From an uncultured Erysipelotrichaceae bacterium (GTDB lineage: Bacteria > Bacillota_I > Bacilli_A > RF39 > UBA660), in contig CADBSI010000084.1 of assembly GCA_902797275.1 (NCBI GenBank), positions 1 through 11,737 of the forward strand: DNA of 11,737 bases, given 5' to 3'. Positions within the stretch are counted from its first letter, which is position 1. Each line of letters begins with the position of its first letter. Below are positions 5,694-11,737 of the stretch, in pieces. The position numbers were made by a program, and so were the translations under genes. The notes below the pieces were generated by a model, which was given only the letters and a program-made list of their open reading frames with translations, did not search any database and was not told where the DNA came from.

Positions 5694-8081
5694 TTATACT
5701 TCATTCATGTATTCAAGTAATCTTAAGAATACTTTTATACTCCTTTTATCTAGTCCTTTTCTTTTTAGTTTTCTTATTTCTATTCTTTTTTTAGAAATCG
5801 ATAAATCTTTATCAAATAAAATTCTTGCTATTGGATCTTTTAAAATAGTAGGTGCTTCCATATCAGATAAGATACTATCTATATCATCATTTAAAAGCAT
5901 CAAGGCATCTATTTCTATATCACTTCCTTGGCAATTAATAGTTAATTGAGCATTTGTAGGAACATTTTTAACTTCAATTACAAAGTCTGTATCCATTAGA
6001 TAAGATTTAAATTCTAATTCTTTGTCATTTAAATAAACATTTACATTGTTAGCCATTTTAGTATTTCTAAATCTTATTTTATAATCTCTTTCATTGAATA
6101 ATAAGTTTGGATTACCATCTATTGGTCTTATTATTAAAGTATAGTTGTTAGTTAAATAATTATAATCTATATTAGTAATTGCATAAGAACCATTTTTATA
6201 ATTATTAGTAATACCATCATCTTCATATAAATTATAAGAATTACTATTACCTGGAAAAACATGAATTTCTAATTCTTTAGGAGACTTAGTACTCATTAAA
6301 TCATTTATACCAGCAAGAGGAATAATGCTTCCAGCTTTTACAAATACAGGATAATCTTCTATTTTATAGAAAGATACATATTTTTTATTACCAACAAACT
6401 TTTTACCAGTTTTAAAATCATACCAAATACCATCAGGAATAAAAAATCTTTGAATAGCTCGGTTAATTAAACTATCATTAGTTTTAACAATAGGAGAAAT
6501 TAACATTGAAGAACCCAAGAAATATTGATTTATATAAGTAGGATCATCATAAGCAAAAGGGTAGTCATAATAAAATGGTTTTATTAAAGGTATTCCTTCT
6601 TTATGATAATGATACATTTCGGTATATAAATATGGTATTAATTGATTTCTAAGTCTTAAATAATAGGTTACTATATTATTAGTAACAATATCCCATCTCC
6701 ATGGTTCTCTTTTATAATAAGTTCCATTTTCAGTATTAAATCTTACAATAGGTGAGAAAACGGAAAATTCAACACTTCTTATATAAAATTCTTTATTTTC
6801 AATGCCTCCAACTGATCCTGCAACATCATGACTCCAAATAGATACTCCTATATTAGAAGCTGTTAAATTAAAATAAGGTAAAAACTTTAATACATCAAAG
6901 CTTATTTCATTATGACCTGAATATAAAACTGGGTATCTATGAGGAGCAAAATTAGCATTTCTTCCTAGAACAATACTTCTCTTACCACTTCTTTCCATAT
7001 CTTTTTTCATGTAATCGTTTAAAATGAATAAAGAATTTCTATTTTCTAAAACATCATAGTCATTCCAAAATAAATCTATTCCCATAGTTTCTAAAGGATG
7101 AATAAATAACTTTAAATATAAATCCATAAATCTAGCATCAAAAGGGTTAAAATCTATATAACCTTTTTTATTTAAAGCAATGTATTTTCTAGCCTCTGGA
7201 AAATAAGTCTCATGAGGAAATATTCCATCTTTAGGATTAACTTTTAATCCCACTTTAACCCCCATTTGATGTAAAATATTAATTAATTTAGGTGGATCTT
7301 TTATTAATTTAGTATTAAAAGTAAAACCAGATGTTTTAGAATAATCTTTCATTTTAATACTCCATTCATTATCAAATAAGAAAATTGAAATTGGAATACC
7401 ATTCATTCGAAATTTATTCATTAAAGAAATTATATGTTCATCTTGATAAGGAATATCACGACTCCACCAATTACCAAGAGCATATCTTGGAATAAATGAA
7501 GGATATCCTGTTAAAGTAAAATAATCATGTAAAACTAAATTAAAATCATTACTATAAGCAAATAAATAAATATCTTTAGTATCACTTTCTCTTTTATAAA
7601 CGTTAGAGTTTTCATCTAATAATAAACTATTAGAATCATCTAAAACTAATAACATATCAGGATTTAACAAACCTTTTTCAAGAGGTGGTAATTTTGTTGT
7701 ATTATCTAAAGATATAGTTGTTCCTCCATAATTTTTAACTTCTTTTTGAGTATAAAACCATTCTTTTTTACTATAAGTTATTAAAGCTGATAAACTTTTT
7801 TCACTTAGTTTAGCATTTTTTAAATATTTAAAATTCATATATTTAGTACTTATATAAATATATGCTTGATCTTCTTTAACTTCAAATAAGGGTCTTTCAA
7901 ATTTTCTTTTTAAGACTAAACTAGTAGCTGAATCAATAAATTTACCTGATTCATTATATTCAATTCTTATTAATCTTTCTGTTAGTACTTCTATTCTATA
8001 TTTTGGACCAATAAAAATACATTTATCATTTACTTTTAAATCATCTTGATTTATTTTAAATTGAGGACCTAAATTATACAT
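5694..8081 (-). CDS. Glycoside hydrolase family 31 protein (alpha-glucosidase-like), atypical acid/base position
   Basis: GH31 enzymes hydrolyse alpha-glucosides or alpha-xylosides. The 795-residue product has an N-terminal beta-sandwich (about 1-190), a TIM barrel from near FIPRYALGNWWSRD (196-209) and ISIFLFDNEW (231-240), and C-terminal beta-domains with VFVKAGSIIPLA (579-590) and LYEDDG (618-623). GIDLFWNDY (334-342) carries the expected nucleophile, D341. IWSHDVAGSVGG (415-426) and SPIVRFNTENGTYYKREPW (443-461) are typical. In YSGHNEIS (387-394) the family's acid/base aspartate (SGD in YicI-like enzymes) is H390. A charged helical tail (about 730-795) follows. There is no signal peptide, so it is cytoplasmic. 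The ATG at 8081 has AGGAGG, which overlaps the stop of the vanY-type gene 9 bases upstream, so the two are coupled. No strong terminator is seen after it. Family certain; substrate and activity unknown. Confidence 0.92.
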   Translation of the reverse strand: MYNLGPQFKINQDDLKVNDKCIFIGPKYRIEVLTERLIRIEYNESGKFIDSATSLVLKRKFERPLFEVKEDQAYIYISTKYMNFKYLKNAKLSEKSLSALITYSKKEWFYTQKEVKNYGGTTISLDNTTKLPPLEKGLLNPDMLLVLDDSNSLLLDENSNVYKRESDTKDIYLFAYSNDFNLVLHDYFTLTGYPSFIPRYALGNWWSRDIPYQDEHIISLMNKFRMNGIPISIFLFDNEWSIKMKDYSKTSGFTFNTKLIKDPPKLINILHQMGVKVGLKVNPKDGIFPHETYFPEARKYIALNKKGYIDFNPFDARFMDLYLKLFIHPLETMGIDLFWNDYDVLENRNSLFILNDYMKKDMERSGKRSIVLGRNANFAPHRYPVLYSGHNEISFDVLKFLPYFNLTASNIGVSIWSHDVAGSVGGIENKEFYIRSVEFSVFSPIVRFNTENGTYYKREPWRWDIVTNNIVTYYLRLRNQLIPYLYTEMYHYHKEGIPLIKPFYYDYPFAYDDPTYINQYFLGSSMLISPIVKTNDSLINRAIQRFFIPDGIWYDFKTGKKFVGNKKYVSFYKIEDYPVFVKAGSIIPLAGINDLMSTKSPKELEIHVFPGNSNSYNLYEDDGITNNYKNGSYAITNIDYNYLTNNYTLIIRPIDGNPNLLFNERDYKIRFRNTKMANNVNVYLNDKELEFKSYLMDTDFVIEVKNVPTNAQLTINCQGSDIEIDALMLLNDDIDSILSDMEAPTILKDPIARILFDKDLSISKKRIEIRKLKRKGLDKRSIKVFLRLLEYMNEV

Positions 8082-8090
8082 AATAACCTC

Positions 8091-9203
8091 CTATTTATCT
8101 AAAAATCTTATATAATATTCATCATATGTCATTTTACTTTCATAGACTTTTTCGGCAATACTACCAACATAACGATAATGCCAAGATTCATATTTATAAC
8201 CTGTTATATCTTCTGTTTCTTTTTTATATCTTAAAATAAAACCATATTTATGAGCGTTTTTACTTAACCATTTACTTTCTTTAGTACCAGCAAAAGTATT
8301 ACTAGACTCAGCTTTAATATCAACTGCCAAACCTGTTTGATGCTCTGAAAAACCTGCATGAGCAGCATAGACTTCAGCATATTTTTTACCATATGTTTTT
8401 AAATATAAATTATAAGTATCTTCTTGACTTTTGTAATCTCTATATCCTGATCTGAATATTACTTTATAACCAGTTTCTTTTTTACAATCATCTGACATCT
8501 TAATAAAAGCTTCATACATTTCTTTATTTGCTTTTTGTTTAGAATCAATTGCATATTCCTTGTCAACACTTACTAAATCACTTGGAACAAAGTCTTTATC
8601 TAAACCATTATATTTATTAACAAGCATTGTTATAGAAAACTTAGAAACAGTATTAGCATCTTCATAATAATTTTTATTAAGACCAATATTAACATTAATT
8701 ACTATATTTTCATAATCAATATTATTTTCTTTTTTATAATCAATATATTCTTGATAATTACTAAGTTTAAAAAAATCAAATTGTAAATAATTATCTATTC
8801 CTTCTTGATAATCTAATTTAAGAAATTCTAAAACATCATCTTCACTACTATTTTTTAAAATACCATTTATTTCTTTAGCATTATAACCTTTATCTATTAA
8901 AGAATTAGTTAAAGAAACAAAATTAGTTATATTACTATCATTTAATTCTAAATAAATATTAAAGTTTTTATCTTTATAATCTTTACTATTAAATATTTTA
9001 TCTAAAACTTTATTATTTTTACTATTTAATACTTGATCTTTTTTACCATATTTTAAAATAGTATTAATACTAGTATCACTATAATTTAATTGTTTTAATA
9101 CGTGTTTGTTATATAATTTAATAGGATTAATAATTTCTATTACTATTAATAAAACTATAATACTTAAAATGATAATATTTTTTTTATTTAATTTTCTTTT
9201 CAT
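8091..9203 (-). CDS. Membrane-anchored D-alanyl-D-alanine carboxypeptidase, VanY/M15 family
   Basis: VanY-type zinc peptidases remove the terminal D-Ala of peptidoglycan stem peptides outside the cell. The 370-residue protein starts with a basic segment and a hydrophobic helix at 9-26 with no obvious cleavage site, so it is probably a signal anchor. The M15B domain occupies about 205-365: FRSGYRDYKSQEDTYN (250-265), SEHQTGLAVD (286-295) with zinc ligands H288 and D295, and ESWHYRYVG (339-347) with catalytic E339 and zinc ligand H342. All key residues are present. The long region between anchor and enzyme (about 30-200) is unusual for the family and contains two copies of a Y-x4-I-N-x-I-L-K-x4-D-x-V-L pattern 66 residues apart. 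The ATG at 9203 has AGAGG upstream and a good promoter. It is not in a van resistance cluster, so a housekeeping wall role is likely. Confidence 0.93.
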   Translation of the reverse strand: MKRKLNKKNIIILSIIVLLIVIEIINPIKLYNKHVLKQLNYSDTSINTILKYGKKDQVLNSKNNKVLDKIFNSKDYKDKNFNIYLELNDSNITNFVSLTNSLIDKGYNAKEINGILKNSSEDDVLEFLKLDYQEGIDNYLQFDFFKLSNYQEYIDYKKENNIDYENIVINVNIGLNKNYYEDANTVSKFSITMLVNKYNGLDKDFVPSDLVSVDKEYAIDSKQKANKEMYEAFIKMSDDCKKETGYKVIFRSGYRDYKSQEDTYNLYLKTYGKKYAEVYAAHAGFSEHQTGLAVDIKAESSNTFAGTKESKWLSKNAHKYGFILRYKKETEDITGYKYESWHYRYVGSIAEKVYESKMTYDEYYIRFLDK

Positions 9204-9224
9204 ATTCGCCTCTATTATATGTTT

Positions 9225-9253
9225 ATTATATCATTTAAAGAATAGGTTGTAAA
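9225..9253 (-). promoter_or_regulatory. Sigma-A promoter of the vanY-GH31 operon
   Basis: On the minus strand TTTACA (9253-9248), a 17-base spacer ending in TGA, and TATAAT (9230-9225) form a near-consensus promoter with an extended -10. The start is expected near 9218, giving a short leader that ends in AGAGGCGAAT before the ATG. A second TATAAT at 9219-9214 has no matching -35. Confidence 0.8.
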
Positions 9254-9259
9254 TTAATC

Positions 9260-9288
9260 TTGTACTTTTTTTAAATAAGTGTTATTTT
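9260..9288 (+). promoter_or_regulatory. Sigma-A promoter of the radical SAM gene
   Basis: TTGTAC (9260-9265), a 17-base spacer ending in TGT, and TATTTT (9283-9288) make a good promoter with an extended -10. The start is expected near 9295, only about 10 bases before the ATG, with AGGTGA as ribosome binding site. Its -35 lies 6 bases from the -35 of the divergent vanY promoter. Confidence 0.7.
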
Positions 9289-9304
9289 ATTTACAGGTGA
9301 GTTT

Positions 9305-10234
9305 ATGTATTTAAATAATAAAAGATATTATACTTTAGATAGTTTTTATAAAGAAAAATTTGGTTGTAAAATTGCTAAGGTTAGTTTAAATTGTAATTTT
9401 ACTTGTCCTAATAGAGATGGTACTAAAGGGGTAGGGGGATGTATTTATTGTTCTAGCCTTAGAAGTGGTGAGTATGCTGGTTTTGTTGAAGATGATGTTA
9501 TAACTCAGTTTAATAAGGTTAAAGAGGTGATGCTTAATAAATGGAAGAATTGTAAATTCATTGGTTATTTTCAAGCTGGAACTAATACGTATGCCGAAGT
9601 TGATGTGTTAAAAGAAAAATTTGAACCGATTTTAAAACTTAAAGATGTTGTTGGTCTTAGTATTGCAACAAGACCATATTCTATAACTGATGAATGTCTA
9701 GATTATTTAACTGATTTAAATAAAAGAACTTTTTTAACTGTTGAATTAGGTCTTCAAACAATTCATGATAAAACTAGTAAGTTAATTAATAGATGTCATT
9801 CCCTAGAAGAATTTGAAAACATGGTTAAGAAATTAAGAGAAAGAAAAATAAATGTTGTTGTTCATATTATAAATGGACTTCCATATGAGACAAAGGAAAT
9901 GATGCTTGAAACAGTTAAATATTTAAATAACTTAGATATTCAAGGTATTAAAATTCATATGCTTCATGTTTTAAAAAATACTAAATTAGCTAATATGTAT
10001 GAAGAAGAAAAATTTCCTATTTTAACTAAAGATGAGTATATTGACATTGTAGTAAATCAATTAGAATTATTAAGAAGTGATATTGTAATAAATAGAATAA
10101 CTGGAGATCCTAAATTAGATGATTTAATTGAACCAACTTGGTTAGTTAAAAAGTTTGTTGTTTTAAATGATATTGATAAAGAACTTAAAAGAAGAGATAC
10201 TTATCAAGGTAAAAAAGCCAAAAAAATAAACTAA
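9305..10234 (+). CDS. TIGR01212-family radical SAM protein (YhcC/YtqA-like)
   Basis: The 309-residue product belongs to the widespread radical SAM family that includes E. coli YhcC and B. subtilis YtqA; its reaction is not established. The iron-sulfur site is in FTCPNRDGTKGVGGCIYC (32-49), with cysteines 34, 46 and 49 in the C-x11-C-x2-C spacing of this family. Other family marks are GYFQAGTNTYAEV (62-74), LSIATRPYSI (about 118-127), VELGLQTIHDKTSKLINR, VVHIINGLPYET and a C-terminal INRITGDPK. Length is normal. The ATG has AGGTGA 5 bases upstream. It is the only plus-strand gene here, divergent from the vanY-type gene and convergent with the zinc-ribbon gene. The rRNA methyltransferase that accompanies YtqA in Bacillus is absent. 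Confidence 0.94.
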   Translation: MYLNNKRYYTLDSFYKEKFGCKIAKVSLNCNFTCPNRDGTKGVGGCIYCSSLRSGEYAGFVEDDVITQFNKVKEVMLNKWKNCKFIGYFQAGTNTYAEVDVLKEKFEPILKLKDVVGLSIATRPYSITDECLDYLTDLNKRTFLTVELGLQTIHDKTSKLINRCHSLEEFENMVKKLRERKINVVVHIINGLPYETKEMMLETVKYLNNLDIQGIKIHMLHVLKNTKLANMYEEEKFPILTKDEYIDIVVNQLELLRSDIVINRITGDPKLDDLIEPTWLVKKFVVLNDIDKELKRRDTYQGKKAKKIN

Positions 10235-10258
10235 ATTAATTTTTTTAGTTTATTTTTT
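10221..10258. terminator. Bidirectional intrinsic terminator between convergent genes
   Basis: A_6-TAAACTAAA (10221-10235) and TTTAGTTTA-T_6 (10244-10258) are perfect 15-bp inverted repeats around an 8-base loop. Each arm ends in a T-run on the strand that needs it, so the element can stop transcription from both sides. The left arm holds the TAA of the radical SAM gene (10232-10234) and the right arm that of the zinc-ribbon gene (10247-10245). Confidence 0.88.
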
Positions 10259-10853
10259 TACCACATTCTGGGCAATAATTAGCAGATTTATTTAATCTAG
10301 CTCCACAAGAAGAGCAATAATTTGGTTTAGTTCTTTCTTCTTTAAATGGTTCTTTTTCTTTATTTTCAGTTATAATTATTTCTTCTTCATAAGGTTTTAA
10401 AATATTAGAATTAAAATATAAAGGTATTCCTTTAAAGAATAAAGATAAAACTGTATAACTAGTTGATTTTTCAGGTACTAAATATTTATAAATTTTATTA
10501 TAAGATAAAACTGATAATACCATTAAAGCAATTGATACTGGTCCATCTAATACTCCTACTAAATAAACAGCACTTAAAGCAAGCATGATGTATGGAATTT
10601 GTTTGTTTTCTGAACCATTTTTTTCATAAACTTCAAAGCCTAATTTTCCAAGTAGATAATGATAACCTATTGGTATAAAGGCAAGCCATGGATTAGGAAT
10701 ATTATTTTTTTTAGCAAGTTCCATTAATCCTAAAGAACTAAATACATATAAAATCACGGCTGCTATTAAAAATATTAAAATTAAAAATATTCCAAGAGGA
10801 CCTAAAGCTAAACTTAAATTCTTTAAATCACTAAACTCTTCTATATAACTCAC
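10245..10853 (-). CDS. Membrane protein with C-terminal zinc ribbon
   Basis: A 202-residue protein of a type common in Bacillota but without known function. A hydrophobic helix at 18-40 is followed by LMELAKKNNIPNPWLAFIPIGYHYLLGKLG (43-72), a recognisable segment of these membrane proteins, then hydrophobic segments at about 87-103 and 105-120, a charged linker (155-177) and a double-CxxC zinc ribbon (C180, C183, C194, C197). The ribbon probably lies in the cytoplasm. I prefer the GTG at 10853 because AGGTGA, which includes the ychF stop, lies 4-5 bases upstream. An ATG at 10892 would add 13 residues read from the conserved ychF 3' end and has no well-spaced ribosome binding site. The gene is coupled to ychF by this arrangement and ends in the shared terminator. 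Confidence 0.82.
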   Translation of the reverse strand: MSYIEEFSDLKNLSLALGPLGIFLILIFLIAAVILYVFSSLGLMELAKKNNIPNPWLAFIPIGYHYLLGKLGFEVYEKNGSENKQIPYIMLALSAVYLVGVLDGPVSIALMVLSVLSYNKIYKYLVPEKSTSYTVLSLFFKGIPLYFNSNILKPYEEEIIITENKEKEPFKEERTKPNYCSSCGARLNKSANYCPECGKKIN

Positions 10854-10857
10854 TATA

Positions 10858-11737
10858 TCACCTATTAAATCTAAAATGGCAAATGTCGCCATCTTGCATT
10901 ACATAATCCTTTCCTTCTATTCTTAATTTTCCAGCTTCTTTAGCTTTTAATTCACTACCACAGCTAATTAAATCTTCATAACTAATAACTTCAGCCTTGA
11001 TAAATCCTTTTTCAAAATCCGTATGAATTATTCCAGCACAAGCAGGTGCTTTCATACCATCTTTAAAAGTCCAAGCTCTTACTTCTTCAGGTCCAACCGT
11101 AAAATAAGTTTTTAAACCAAGAAGTTCATAAGTTGCATTAATTAAATCGTCTAAGCCACTAGCTTTTATACCTAACATTGCTAGCATTTCCTCTTTTTCT
11201 TCAATTGATAATTCAGATAATTCACTTTCAACCTTAGCACACATTTTAATAACTTTACTATTTTTAGCATATTCTTTTAAAGCTAAAACATAATTGTTAT
11301 CAGGAAGGGCTAAATCACTTTCATCTATGTTAGCCATATAAATAATTGGTTTTAAAGTTAGAAATTGAAAAGCTTTTAGTTTTAATTTTTCATCATCAGT
11401 AAAACTTATTTCTCTTAAAGGAATAGCTTTTTCAAGAGCATCTTTGGCTTTTTTTAAAGCTGATACTTCTAGTAAAGAATCACTGTCTTTTGTAGTCATA
11501 GCTTTCTTTTCTATTTTTTCTAATCGATTATTAATTATTTCTAAATCACTTATGGTAAGTTCTAAATTAATTATTTCAACATCACGTACTGGATCACATC
11601 CACCTTCAACGTGAATAATATTATTATCATCAAAACATCTAACAACTTCAACAATTGCATCTACTTCTCTTATATGTGATAAAAACTTATTACCAAGTCC
11701 TTCTCCAGTTGAGGCTCCTTTAACAAGTCCTGCAATA
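10858..11737 (-). CDS. ychF: Redox-regulated ATPase YchF (Obg-like), N-terminus outside window
   Basis: YchF is a ribosome-associated P-loop ATPase of the Obg family. The 292 residues seen start at IAGLVKGASTGEGLGNKFL, just after the D of the G3 motif. They continue with the conserved HIREVDAIVEVVRCFDD and GGCDPVRDVEIINLEL, a coiled-coil-like helical region, YMANIDESDL (the altered G4 region that favours ATP over GTP), and a C-terminal TGS domain with YFTVGPEEVRAWTFKDGMKAPACAG and the strongly conserved end YVMQDGDICHFRFNR. A full protein is about 366 residues, so some 70 residues including the P-loop lie beyond the right edge. It stops with TGA, which overlaps the ribosome binding site of the zinc-ribbon gene. 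Confidence 0.97.
   Translation of the reverse strand, partial: IAGLVKGASTGEGLGNKFLSHIREVDAIVEVVRCFDDNNIIHVEGGCDPVRDVEIINLELTISDLEIINNRLEKIEKKAMTTKDSDSLLEVSALKKAKDALEKAIPLREISFTDDEKLKLKAFQFLTLKPIIYMANIDESDLALPDNNYVLALKEYAKNSKVIKMCAKVESELSELSIEEKEEMLAMLGIKASGLDDLINATYELLGLKTYFTVGPEEVRAWTFKDGMKAPACAGIIHTDFEKGFIKAEVISYEDLISCGSELKAKEAGKLRIEGKDYVMQDGDICHFRFNR

Noticed and set aside
8091..9203. Vancomycin resistance determinant
   Set aside because: VanY-type domains are common housekeeping wall enzymes; no vanH, vanA/B ligase, vanX or vanRS genes are near.
1..11737. Mycoplasma-type code (UGA = Trp), suggested by the very low GC
   Set aside because: Conserved tryptophans in LeuS and NusG are encoded by TGG, no gene needs an internal TGA, and ychF ends in TGA.
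1..11737. Mobile elements, CRISPR arrays, tRNA or rRNA genes
   Set aside because: I saw no transposase, phage or recombinase gene, no regularly spaced repeats, and no cloverleaf; the window reads as stable core chromosome.

Overview
The window is AT-rich chromosomal DNA of a low-GC Gram-positive bacterium (Bacillota). All genes but one lie on the minus strand. Short intergenic gaps, AGGAGG-type ribosome binding sites, a T-box riboswitch and the secE-nusG-rplK order all fit Bacilli-type housekeeping DNA. TGA is a stop (ychF ends in TGA), and conserved tryptophans of LeuS are TGG, so the standard bacterial code applies rather than the Mycoplasma code. A membrane-anchored D,D-carboxypeptidase suggests a peptidoglycan wall. 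My best guess is an uncultured Bacilli/Erysipelotrichia or Mollicutes-related (RF39-like) gut lineage; this is inference from composition and gene content only.

Layout, left to right: the first 110 codons of rplK (L11) run off the left edge, preceded by an L1-type autoregulatory leader and its own extended -10 promoter. Upstream of it are a protein-kinase-like gene, nusG and secE, packed tightly behind an extended -10 promoter and a small GAAA-loop hairpin. Further upstream is a tail-anchored protein that looks like a degenerate kinase C-lobe, then the terminator of leuS. leuS overlaps the end of a small three-helix membrane protein gene. That pair sits behind a leucine-type T-box riboswitch with alternative antiterminator and terminator structures that can both be drawn in full.

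Next come a GH31 glycosidase-like gene and, 9 bases upstream of it, a vanY-type D-Ala-D-Ala carboxypeptidase gene, transcribed from a good sigma-A promoter. That promoter is back to back with the promoter of the only plus-strand gene, a TIGR01212-type radical SAM protein. The radical SAM gene converges on a membrane zinc-ribbon gene, and both share a 15-bp palindromic terminator that contains their stop codons. The window ends inside ychF, which is translationally coupled to the zinc-ribbon gene.

The most interesting points are: (1) an apparently intact small kinase between nusG and rplK plus a tail-anchored pseudokinase just upstream of secE, bracketing a core translocation/transcription operon; (2) a GH31 protein with histidine where the acid/base aspartate is expected; (3) a T-box whose first gene is an unknown membrane protein rather than leuS; (4) an internal 66-residue-spaced repeat in the extracytoplasmic stalk of the VanY protein.
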